From contig LRSR01012982.1 of the NCBI GenBank assembly GCA_001579985.1, positions 1-21,147 on the forward strand: DNA of 21,147 bases, written 5' to 3'. Of this stretch, positions 9,441 through 21,147 are shown one piece after another. The notes under the pieces are model-generated. The model worked only from the letters and a program-made list of their open reading frames with translations, ran no database searches and was not told the origin of the DNA. The translations under genes and the position numbers were made by a program. The DNA comes from Hypsibius dujardini (lineage: Eukaryota; Tardigrada; Eutardigrada; Parachela; Hypsibiidae). Each line of letters begins with the position of its first letter. Within the stretch, counting starts at the first letter, position 1.

Positions 9441-9539
9441 CGATCTTGCGGTCCAGCCCGAATGTGACGGAATCTTTTGGCGAGGAAAGTGAATCGATTT
9501 TAGGGCATCCTCAGCGAACATTAAAACTCCACTCCAGCC

Positions 9540-9953
9540 ATGGGCCGTTACTACTGCGACTACTGCGACGCCTACCTGACCCACGACTCACCGTCCGTCC
9601 GGAAAACGCACTGCAGCGGCCGGAAGCACAAGGACAACGTCCGCATCTACTACCAGAAGTGGATGGAAGAGCAGGCAAAGAAACTGCTGGAGACAGCGCA
9701 AAAAGGCCGTCCTGGTGGGATGCCGCCGGGTTTCGGACCGCCGCCCGGCTACGGAATGCCGCCGGGAATGCCGCCGGGAATGCCGCCGGGATTCCGACCC
9801 CCGCCGGGGATGTTCCAGGGCGGGCCGCCGATGGGTATGCCACCGGGGATGCGGCCACCGCCGCAGCAGATGTTCAATCAATCAATCAATCCCTTCCCGC
9901 AGCAGGGCCAGATGATGCCGCCTGGGATGCAACAGCAGTATGGGCCACGCTAA
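9540..9953 (+). CDS. SNRPC: U1 small nuclear ribonucleoprotein C (U1-C)
   Basis: This is a single-exon gene of 137 residues (human 159). The N-terminus is nearly identical to the U1-C zinc finger: C6, C9, H24 and H30 form the C2H2-type site, with [20 protein letters not shown] around them and [10 protein letters not shown] after it. U1-C belongs to the U1 snRNP in the nucleus. It stabilises pairing of U1 snRNA with the 5' splice site and supports early intron recognition. The tail is Pro/Gly/Met-rich, as in the family, with [13 protein letters not shown] encoded by 12-bp repeats. An AATC microsatellite inside the frame (about 9875-9893) encodes NQSIN at residues 113-117, an unusual insertion. 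The start is unambiguous from the conserved M-x-x-(F/Y)-YCDYC context. The gene diverges from CDK12 and converges on MRPL19. Confidence 0.97.
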   Translation: MGRYYCDYCDAYLTHDSPSVRKTHCSGRKHKDNVRIYYQKWMEEQAKKLLETAQKGRPGGMPPGFGPPPGYGMPPGMPPGMPPGFRPPPGMFQGGPPMGMPPGMRPPPQQMFNQSINPFPQQGQMMPPGMQQQYGPR

Positions 9954-10648
9954 TTTTTTTGGTTGGGACTGTAAGGACCGATAGCTTGGGAAGCTTTTTC
10001 TCATTCGGCGGCCACGGAGTGGGGAGATGCGGACGCGGAATCGATGTCTGGCGCCTCGCTGTCTCGGGGGACGTCTCTACCGCAAGTAACTTTTTTGTAG
10101 CGGAGAACTGTAAATTCTTGGCAGTTATTACGTTTATTGTTTACTGAAGACAATAATTTTTTTCTGGCATTCCCCGAGGATTTTGCTTCTTTGCGGGATC
10201 AAGTTGGGCGTACCGTTTATTTGGTTGTAGCTCGAGATGAATCAATGAACCAATCAAGCTATAACGCTATATTGCAACTTATCAGTCTGCATAGATCGCA
10301 ACTCTAGGATAAACCAAAGTGAATCGGAATTTGAAGCTGTAAGCAAAGATCTCTATAATGATCCTCGTACCGTAGCCGTCACAGCCAAAGATGACCTTCG
10401 CCGACTTTACAGAACACATATTCCGGAACAGTCTCCTCAATCAATCAACCAATCAATGGACAGCCCAGTCTTCGATGACCGACACCCCTCAATCAATCAA
10501 TCAATGGACAGCGCAGTCTTCGATGACCGACACTCCTCAATCAATCAATCAACTAATCAATGGACAGCCCAGTCTTCGATGACCGACACTCCTCAATCAA
10601 TCAATCAACCAATCAATGGACAGCCCAGTCTTCGATGACCGACACTCC

Positions 10649-10684
<36 letters not shown>

Positions 10685-10965
10685 CCAGTTGACAGCACAG
10701 TCTTCGAAGACCGACACTGCAATCTTCCAGTGGCTGTGACTGTAATTCAATTCTAGAAGTTCAACCAACTGAATCAGTGCGAGCTTATCTCACGGGCAGA
10801 TATTTATGTTCTCTGAATATCCAACACAGAACACTCCATGCAGTGGCTGTAGTTCGCTGGAAGACACTGGACTGGGCACGTCTCCAGACTCTTCAGCTCC
10901 ACGGTAAAAGAAAAAAATATCGATAAGACAACTACTAGTACAACGGCCGAACATCAAGTGCCGCT
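9954..10965. other. Convergent spacer between U1-C and MRPL19
   Basis: This 1-kb region must contain both 3' UTRs. Its main feature is the minisatellite at 10436-10720. I see no canonical AATAAA downstream of U1-C. A TTTATT at about 10214-10222 would be AATAAA on the minus strand, but lies about 745 bases past the MRPL19 stop. I see no coding exon. Confidence 0.55.
10436..10720. repeat. 48-72-bp minisatellite, five units
   Basis: The core GGACAGCCCAGTCTTCGATG (with GACCGACACTCCTC after it) recurs at 10458, 10506, 10562, 10618 and, diverged, about 10690. It alternates with AATCAATC blocks of variable number. The unit length changes in steps of four or eight bases because only the AATC part expands. 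It lies in the U1-C/MRPL19 convergent spacer. Confidence 0.9.
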
Positions 10966-12361
10966 TCACCGACGTCGTCGCTTTTTCTCAAACGTCCCAC
11001 AATTATGCACCAAGATGTCCTTGAACATCTCCTCCTGATCCTCCAGCGGAATCTGCACGCGGTACTTTTTCATCAAGTCGAAGCGCTCCCACTCGAGCGG
11101 CGCGAGCACTTTCGCCTTCCGGACCACTTTCCGGCTCGGCAGGAAGTCGTAGGTGAAGCCGCGGAATCCGTACAGCTCCCAGCGAGTCTTCCACGGGAAC
11201 GGATTGAGATGGACCACTGTCTCGTTGAGCGGCACCGCGAGTCCTTCCGGATGCGGCGTCGCCTCCATATCGAAAGGGAAAGTGCTGTGCTCCGGCGGAG
11301 CGTCCCGCAAGTAGAACAGCTGCTCATCCAACCGGCGTTCCAATTTCAGCACCTCGATCTTCCGGATGGTCGGATTATACAAGTCGTACTTGATCTCGCA
11401 CCCGAGGCCGTCAATGACATTGCGGAGGATCATGAAGGAGAGGAGCTGATTACCGCCTCTGCAGATGCAAATTCCGACAAATCTGAAATCAGGAAAATGA
11501 CCGATTAAGTTAAAAGTTGAAAATAAACTCAAACATAGTGATCAATCAATCAATCAATGAATCATAAGTAGTCTAAGGCAAACCACAAAATACCTCGGTA
11601 CATCCTTCGATCGGATCAAACCAGTAAAAGGATGAGGAAAACAAGCGATAATTTGGGCAAACAGATATATTTGAAAGCGACGGGATGTTCTTGAGTAGTC
11701 TAATAAGTTTGTTTTCTTAACAGAGACCGGAAGACATGGCATATTAAACAATCAGTCAATCAAGCACAAAGACGCTCCAACGCATAAACACCGAAACATG
11801 TGAGTTAATCAATCAATCAAGCACAAAGACGCTCCAACGCATAAACACCGAAACTTGTGAGTTAATCAATCAATCAAGCACAAACATTGCACAGTAGATT
11901 CCGAACTCTTCAGCATAAATCCTTTCCAATTGAAATCGAATTGTGCGGCTTCGACTTGAATCACATGCAATAGTAGATTAAATTTAGGATTTTTGATTTC
12001 CAACGAACCGGCTGGTTTTATTCGGTGCATTCGGATCGGATGTCGTGACTGCCAGCACGGAGCCGGGGTAAAACTCAGGGATCTCCATCACCGAGCGCCG
12101 CCGCAGCATATCCATCCGGTTGAGTTTCTCCGCCAGCTTGTTGCGCTTTTTGATGTCCGGCAGGGCGAGGAAATCCGGATAGATATAGCGGTAGCTGGCC
12201 GGAATCTCCGACCCCGGCACGAGAGGAGGAACATGCTCGACGTCTTTGATGTCTTTTCTCAGAATGGCCTGAGCGGCTTTTGAAGCCAGAATACTGTCGC
12301 AGCGATGGGGAACGAAGAACGGACTGATGAGGCGAATGCCGAAGCGGCTTGGGAGGGCCAT
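10966..12361 (-). CDS. MRPL19: Mitochondrial large ribosomal subunit protein bL19m
   Basis: Exon 1 is 12361-12009 and exon 2 is 11482-10966; the join is in phase and gives 289 residues (human 292). The donor is CCG|GTTCGT and the acceptor GATTTCAG. The protein is a structural part of the mitochondrial large ribosomal subunit. The N-terminus (MALPSRFGIRLISPFFVPHR) is basic and amphipathic, as expected for matrix import. The L19 core shows DMLRRRSVMEIPEFYPGS (84-101), then GICICRGG, FILRN-like FMILRNVIDG, YNPTIRKIEVLKLE and LDEQLFYLRD, all matching animal MRPL19. The chain ends in a basic KKRRRR run. The ATG at 12361 lies in AAAATGG, a good context; the longer upstream frame would need a TTG start. 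The gene diverges from beta-tubulin across 869 bp. Confidence 0.93.
11752..11885. repeat. 57-bp tandem repeat in the MRPL19 intron
   Basis: Two almost identical copies (11764-11820 and 11821-11877) of GCACAAAGACGCTCCAACGC followed by ATAAACACCG and AATCAATCAATCAA, plus a partial third start. One A/T difference (ACATG vs ACTTG) separates the copies, so the duplication looks recent. Confidence 0.9.
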
Positions 12362-13230
12362 TTTAGGGACTTTTACGCTGGGAATTCGGAAAAAAATCGG
12401 AATTGAAATCAAAATGGGTTTAAAAGGAACGGGAAGGAGGTTAACACGGAACAGATAAACGTATCCACCGAGAACAGATCAGTACACTGAACGAACGGCA
12501 ACAGACAACTGGAGCTGGAGTACTAGTATGTGAGCGTCAAAATAGAATATACGGCAACTAAATTGGAGCCAAGGTCAGTCTATTTAAAAGGAACACCAGC
12601 TTTAACTTAATCATGAATCATAACACATGCGTGAGCGATGGCTCCCTTCAGGTTTTAATTCAGGTCCGGTCCCGTCAGCTCGCTCCCTTAACGCGCTGGT
12701 CAGAAAAGGAAAGCATCCGATAACATCATAGAGGCGGGCCATTGTTGGATTGATTGATTGATTGAGCAGATTTTCAAAGACGCAGAGCGCCATCTGGAGG
12801 ATTATCGTTATTCCCTTTTTACTTGGTTCATGCCTTATGCGAAAGCATTTTCTTCTCGGGTCATCTGTCAGATGTTTTCTTGATTCATAAAACAAAACAT
12901 CTTTGAGGCAGTGGGTGGGTGCAAGTGAATTTAACGACTACAGTAATACTTCGTTTTAGTTTCAACTTTGAAGAAGCATTCAAAGTGGAGCGGCCGTTCC
13001 GCCGTTTCCGGCGATAGAATACCGGCGGAACGGGACGGCATTATCCGGTCCGTAAACCCGCTCGTCCCCTTTTGTAATGAAGCGGTTGCAGTGATTTAGA
13101 ACCGGGTTTTCGATCGAGACGGCACCCTGACAACAAGAACACGCACGAAATCTTGCAAAATAATTGCTTCTTTCCCCGGACACGCTTGGAATTTTGTCAC
13201 CTCCGATTTTTCTCATTATAAGCGGCAAGC
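12362..13230. promoter_or_regulatory. Divergent promoter interval MRPL19 / beta-tubulin
   Basis: This 869-bp gap lies between divergent start codons. It contains an ATTG microsatellite (12743-12766) and a GC-rich inverted repeat, CGTTCCGCCG (12995-13004) with CGGCGGAACG (13023-13032), about 200 bp before the tubulin ATG. ATTATAAG lies only about 15 bases before that ATG, too close for an ordinary TATA box. I see no coding exon. Confidence 0.5.
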
Positions 13231-16329
<3,099 letters not shown>

Positions 16330-16735
16330 TTGGAAGGACCGTCTTCATAACATGGACATGAGTTTGGCCCGCTTGAGTTAAAATTGATTTTGCAGTAATT
16401 TAGTTTCTAAATTTTTTCGTGTGCGCAGATAAATACACGTATAAGCTTTTGCTTTGCCCAATCTAGAACGAAGTTCCCAGATTTTCTGTTATTAGACAGT
16501 CAGACGACCACTTCGTACACAGATGGCCACAATACTGGGTGTTTGGCTCGAACTCGGGCCACCCAATTTTTCTTGCGCCCAGTTAAAGAGTGGTTCGAAC
16601 TCTGCCACCCAGTAATCTGGCCACTTCATAATAATAAAGCACTGTGGTTGAAATAATGGATTAGCAGTCACGTGACGTTTTCTGAATAATAAAACGTCCC
16701 CTCTTTCCTTCCCTCCCTGTATGGGCTCAAATGGC
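16330..16735 (+). other. Beta-tubulin 3' flank with two poly(A) signals
   Basis: Two AATAAA hexamers follow the stop, at 16633-16638 and 16688-16693, implying a 3' UTR of about 320-380 bases. The second overlaps a small perfect hairpin, ACGTTTT (16675-16681) with AAAACGT (16691-16697). A foldback element (16524-16623) lies just upstream of the first signal. Confidence 0.55.
16524..16623. repeat. About 100-bp foldback element in the beta-tubulin 3' flank
   Basis: TGGCCACAATACTGGGTG at the left end is repeated inversely at the right end (TGGCCAGATTACTGGGTG when reversed). Interior blocks (GGYTCGAACTC, CCACCCA, CTTGCGCCC) also pair. It resembles a short MITE or inverted repeat, but I see no clear target duplication. 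GGTTCGAACTC resembles a tRNA B box, yet no tRNA fold is present. Confidence 0.5.
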
Positions 16736-17033
16736 GTGTTTTTTCCAGTGCGCGAGACTTTATAACGGGTCCTCGTTCCATGGGGTCCATTTCCGTTCTG
16801 TCTCCTAATTTTTATGCAACCGATGACAGGGATTCACCAAATTCATCGTGCTTCCGGTGAGCGGATTATATTGCCTGGACTTTATTTGGTATAGACACTT
16901 ATTTTCAGACAGAGTTTTTCCCTTATTGACCATTTGCTTTAGGCGGTAGAAAGTTCATTCAAATGACCTTGTGCAACTTTGCCTGGAAGTTATTCGTCTA
17001 TAAACTGCTTATGTCTTTCTCTAGCAATATTTT

Positions 17034-17196
17034 TGTCTGTCTGTCTGTCTGTCTGTCTGCCTGTCTGCCTGTCTGTCTCCCTGTCTGTCTGGCAGTTTCA
17101 CTGTCTGTCTATCTGTCTGCCTGTCTGTCTGCCTGTCTGTCTGCCTGCCTGTCTGTTTGTCTGTTTGTCTGCCTGCCTGTCTCTCTGTCTGGCTGT
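17034..17196. repeat. (CTGT)n array
   Basis: CTGT/CTGC units on the plus strand, moderately degenerate, lie in the gene-poor right flank. Confidence 0.9.
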
Positions 17197-17639
17197 GGTG
17201 CGAGGCGTTTTTTCCATTACCTAGCACACTGCAATGATTACTGGCGCCTAATAAATCACGGCTGGAAGTGTGAGTGGGAGAGAGAGGGTAGCAGCAACGT
17301 ATAGCGTTCATCTTCGTCGCAATGTCCCTGGTTTAACGTTTGTGGTTTTTTATAGGAAGATCTTGACTGGATATTACAGTGTACATATGGAGACTCCTAT
17401 TTTCCGGGAAGTGCTGACAAGTCAGAGCAGAATGCCGATAGCAGTCGCATGCCGTATAATGACTTGGAAGAATGCAAATCGAGGCGTACGAATGGGAGAG
17501 ATCTGACGGAACAAATTAAAGTTCAAGGGCACATCTGCATGCAGGGCTTCCGCACTCTGAGTGGCAGACAAGTGATATGTTGGCGGCTGTCATACAGAAA
17601 TAACCAGACAAGGATATTAATTGTTCACACACGCTAATA

Positions 17640-18012
17640 CAGAGTGATCAGCAGACAGACCATAGTAGGCAAGGAAGGATTGCCAAAGCAGACATGCAAT
17701 AAACATACAGACAGATAGACACACAGAAAAGCAGAGACAAAGCAGTGCAAATAGCGTTAAAGAGGGGCAGACAGGCACATAGATAGATAGGCATACATGC
17801 AGACTAACAGACCGACAGACAGACTGACAGACAGACAAACAGACAGACAGACAAGCAGAGAAACAGACAGACAGACAAACAATCAGACAGACAAACAAAC
17901 AGATAGACAGACAGACAAACAGACAGACAGACAAAGAGACGGACAGGCAGGTAGACAGACAGACAAACAAGACAGACAGACAGACAGACACCGACAGGCA
18001 GACAGACAAGTG
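17640..18012. repeat. (CAGA)n array
   Basis: Degenerate CAGA/CAAA units on the plus strand, densest from about 17805 to 18005. Opposite orientation to the array at 17034-17196. Confidence 0.9.
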
Positions 18013-18585
18013 ATGCAACAACAACTGCTTTCTAAATTCTTTCCTGATGATTCCTCGTGTTTTCTTAGTGCGCTTCGCGTCTGCCGGACCTTAATCGATC
18101 AAGACAAATTTGATGTCTGTTATGTCGACAGCTAGTTAGCCGTATCATCGACTGGACTTGTGGGACATGAGGGCACCGCGGTAAAAATGTTTTGCCGGGA
18201 GCATACTTATTGGAAAACAAATTATGTAGTCATACTGTATGAACTGACTGGATTCATCGGTAGCAGGCAGACATTATTCAAAAACGACTGGAGAGTTAAA
18301 TTATTTACTTGAGTTCTTTCTCCCAGGCGACTCCAGTGACCCCGAGACGCGGGTTCTTCCATATTGACACACTTTTTTTGCGCGCGGTCTGGGTGGAAGC
18401 GACTGGAATCGATGCGCAACTAGACAAATAAATACAAAACGGATTCATGTGTGACTCGCCGTCGTTTCCGGCACGACATGTTACAAAATCATGGGCAGTT
18501 GATTGTCAGTCTATAGTTATTACAGAAACACTTAGTATCTGTGCTGGCGATGGCTGACAGCAGACTTCGCGGAAACGCAGACATA

Positions 18586-18683
18586 ACAGACAGAAAAATA
18601 GATAGACAGCTGGATGGATAGACAGATAGGCAGACATGCAGACAAACAGACAGACAGACATGCAGACAGACATGCACACATGC

Positions 18684-18774
<91 letters not shown>

Positions 18775-18785
18775 CAGAAACACAG
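18586..18785. repeat. (CAGA)n array with a long pure core
   Basis: The core at about 18682-18770 is an uninterrupted run of roughly 22 ACAG units, the longest pure tetramer run in the window and so probably the most length-variable. Confidence 0.9.
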
Positions 18786-19157
18786 AACTGAGAGTAACAG
18801 AACGCGATTTCAGACAGATTGGCGGGCAAACAAGCACAGCATGAAGTGTAGAACGATTTAGACAGAAAATGTGCGAACGAAAATGGATCACTAGCTTGGG
18901 TTGACATATTATTGGTATCCATATCGTGGGTGCGCGACATCCAGATGTTTCGTTCTCCCACGATAAATGTCAGCGGACCAGGCGATGTTTGGTCTCATGA
19001 TCGGAAGTCAAAAATCAGCTTCAAAGGCGTGAAGGATCACCGACGATTAAGATCGAGTTTATTAATAGAAACGTTGCCGTACCGGATAATGACCGATTTG
19101 CATGTTCCACGTCCTGACTGCTTCTAGGGTTCATAGCCGAGACGACTCAACAGAAAA

Positions 19158-19179
19158 TATGTCTGTCTGCCTGTCTGCC

Positions 19180-19220
<41 letters not shown>

Positions 19221-19286
19221 GTCTTTCTGTCTGTCTATCTATCTGTCTGTCTATCTGCCTGTCTTTTTGTCTGTCTGTTTGTTTGC
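19158..19286. repeat. (CTGT)n array
   Basis: CTGT units on the plus strand with CTAT and CTTT variants. Confidence 0.9.
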
Positions 19287-19777
19287 ATATGTCTGTGTTA
19301 GTAGCACATTATACATAGAGCCGTACATCATGTAAAAACGTCAGAGAAAATAAAAAAACTGGATTCAGGTCATAAGGTTCCCATTATACTCATATATCCG
19401 GGCCAAAACTTGTGCAGCGCTGGATTATCGCTCCTTAGGGAAATCGATTACTCTTTCGTTTGAAGTGCGCACTTTCTAAGTTTGTTCCCGACGCGCCTTA
19501 ATGATGTTTTTGCTTTGGGTGTCGTTGGCGTTGAAAGGACATGAATAGCGTCTGTCGAACCGGAAGTTCATCGCCACCGATATACGATCAACAGACGTCC
19601 AAATATGGTTAATTCCTCTGTTGCCGGAAAGGGCCACTTACCTGCAGCAAAACCCTGCACGTATTCTGATGGGTTTCATAATCCTCGACAAAAAATGTCA
19701 AGGAGCGCGCCCTCGCTTCCGGCGCCCAGATAATTTACACCTAACTGAAACCTCAAGATCCCAGACTGACCTGGGAT

Positions 19778-19902
19778 CTGTCTATGTCTGTCTATGTCTG
19801 TCTATGTCTATGTCTATGTCTGTCTATGTCTATGTCTGTGTCTATGTCTGTGTCTGTGTCTGTGTCTGTGTCTGTGCCTGTGTCTGTGTCCATGTCTGTC
19901 GC
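19778..19902. repeat. CTATGT/CTGTGT hexamer array
   Basis: The period shifts here from four to mixed six- and ten-base steps: CTGTCTATGT at the left grades into CTGTGT at the right. Confidence 0.85.
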
Positions 19903-20738
19903 GGTTCGCGAACACCATATACCGGTCGCAGTGGCACATTTACAATGATCGCTTTCTAGGCCCTTAGAGTGATGTTTGTTTCTTTGTTCATGTTACCTTC
20001 GCTGCTGTACCCATATTAAGCTTTTCGCATTTTTTTGCTTGCAGACTTGTCATCCATGTAAGGCAGTTATTCGTGGTAACATCTAGAATTTATGACTCTT
20101 TTATGGTTTATTCCTGTCCTAATCAACCATTGTGATATTTCGCGTCGCATCTGAAACAGCGCGCGCTCTGAGCACATTTTAATTGCGCTGTGCACGTTCA
20201 ACGTTCGAGTAATGAGTTTCAGGACGAACCAGCACTAAATCTTGAGCCTTAAGACAGTTTTATCATTCCGTGTGACGTACCGCGTGGTGGTAAACAAATC
20301 ACTGATATGTGTGAAGCTGGCTGAAAAGTGTAAAAAAACACTGAAAATTCTTTGTTAAAACATGTCAGTAAATCTTTTAAATTTAGTCTTTTTTTCGTCT
20401 CCAACGTGTGTCTCGTAATTCTTAACTAAGTATTTACTGTACTGACCGATGAATTTTGAGTTAACATAAAGTGGTCAAGCACTGTAAGTGGAAACTGAGT
20501 ATGGCGACTGGCAAGAGAGAGGATGTATGTATTCCAACCACGAACTATTTTGAGCCTGGCTTAGCCGGAAATAACAGTCAAATTATACGCTTCGACCTTC
20601 CGGTCAATTAAATTAGTGGATGTGTAAGCGCATGGTGCAATACCGACAGTCAATATTGTGCTTTAAAGCTTAAGTATCTTCTCTCCCATCAACACCTCCT
20701 TACCAGCAGCTCTTCATTGATCTCTGGAAGATTATCGG

Positions 20739-20868
20739 TCGTGTCTGTGTCTGTGTCTGTGTCTGTGTCTGTGTCTGTCTGTATCTATACTTGTATCTAT
20801 GTCTGTGTCTGTGTCTGTGTCTGTGCCTGTGTCTGTGCCTGTGTCTGTGTCTGTGTCTGTGACTGTAA
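20739..20868. repeat. (CTGTGT)n hexamer array
   Basis: CTGTGT hexamers, interrupted near 20776-20805 by CTATAC/TTGTAT variants, on the plus strand. Same family as 19778-19902. Confidence 0.9.
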
Positions 20869-21147
20869 CAGGATTACCCAAAAGCCTATAAACAACCCTA
20901 AACAACTAGGGTGCGGAAAGCTGTCGATCATTCACAAACAGGCAGTGCACCGACCGACCACTAATACACCAAACCGCCTCCCAGTTTTATCGATCCATTT
21001 CCGACAAGTACAACCGCGCGTGATAAGGTTCGTACCAGTTTAGTAAGTGCCACACACCCAGCTCACATTGCTCATCCCATAAAACGTCCTCAGCCAAGAA
21101 ACTAGTTTTGTTCACTCACTCATTCATTCTGTTCAGTGTTGTCTGTC

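Larger units (their letters stand above)
8007..9539. promoter_or_regulatory. Divergent promoter interval CDK12 / U1-C
   Basis: This 1.5-kb stretch separates two divergent start codons. It contains an AATC array (8106-8163), a plus-strand TATAAAA with an initiator-like TCAGTT downstream (8407 and 8441), an A-rich open frame over an imperfect repeat (8471-8917), a GGCGTGG/CCACGCC inverted pair near 9100-9145 and a perfect hairpin (9402-9440). I recognise no conserved gene in it. Promoter function is inferred from position. Confidence 0.5.
16736..21147. other. Repeat-rich right flank, no recognised gene
   Basis: Apart from the arrays listed separately and a few weak exon-like signals (16761-16857, 17356-17637, 18069-18135, minus strand near 19640-19679), I find nothing recognisable here. 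There are no conserved protein motifs, tRNAs or long stop-free frames outside the simple repeats. Stretches 18012-18580, 18790-19155, 19290-19775, 19905-20735 and 20875-21147 look like unique non-coding sequence. Confidence 0.5.

Noticed and set aside
9446-10147. 233-residue plus-strand frame overlapping U1-C
   Set aside because: It is the shifted-frame shadow of the U1-C coding sequence, whose zinc finger is unmistakable in the other frame.
10391-10638. Frames reading SINQSTNQWTAQSSMTDTPQ repeats
   Set aside because: They follow a minisatellite with unit lengths that are not codon multiples (48, 56, 56, 72) in the U1-C/MRPL19 spacer.
11005-11508. 167-residue plus-strand frame opposite MRPL19 exon 2
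   Set aside because: Antisense shadow; the minus strand matches MRPL19 throughout.
12362-12412. Upstream extension of MRPL19 to 12412
   Set aside because: It would need a TTG start; the ATG at 12361 has a good context and yields a normal targeting sequence and length.
16590-16610. GGTTCGAACTC as a tRNA or SINE B box
   Set aside because: No matching A box, anticodon arm or acceptor stem; the word lies in a foldback repeat.
18222-18419. 65-residue minus-strand frame in the right flank
   Set aside because: No recognised motif, no supporting splice pair, and a length expected by chance.

Overview
This is nuclear DNA from an animal, most likely an invertebrate. It carries six recognisable, conserved eukaryotic genes, five of them split by short GT-AG introns. 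I assembled the exons by matching splice sites, codon phase and remembered family sequences. Introns and spacers are packed with simple repeats, chiefly (CTGT/CAGA)n and (AATC/GATT)n. The compact layout would fit an ecdysozoan such as a tardigrade, but I cannot name the organism from sequence alone.

Layout: (1) the first two exons of inositol polyphosphate 1-phosphatase (INPP1, minus, 60-405; the rest lies beyond the left edge); (2) an MPLKIP/TTDN1-like gene (plus, 1218-2141); (3) the CDK12/CDK13 transcriptional kinase, ten exons (minus, 2688-8006); (4) the U1 snRNP protein U1-C (plus, 9540-9953); (5) mitochondrial ribosomal protein L19 (minus, 10966-12361); (6) a beta-tubulin, eight exons (plus, 13231-16329); (7) a 4.8-kb right flank of simple repeats with no gene I recognise, though it holds a few weak exon-like signals.

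The six genes alternate strand perfectly, giving three divergent pairs with shared promoter intervals (406-1217, 8007-9539, 12362-13230) and two convergent pairs. Three neighbours work in transcription-coupled RNA processing: CDK12 phosphorylates the Pol II tail during elongation, U1-C helps recognise the 5' splice site, and MPLKIP/TTDN1 is linked to TFIIH/trichothiodystrophy and intron lariat metabolism. The others serve inositol phosphate turnover, mitochondrial translation and microtubules.

The most notable non-genic structures are: a duplicated promoter module with paired CCAAT palindromes (708-986); a 246-bp palindrome made of two inverted, TA-flanked hairpin elements in tubulin intron 1; a 148-bp tandem repeat that copies a tubulin 5' splice site; a 10-bp-period E-box minisatellite in a CDK12 intron; and an AATC microsatellite translated inside U1-C. 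I found no tRNA, rRNA, CRISPR array or autonomous transposon.
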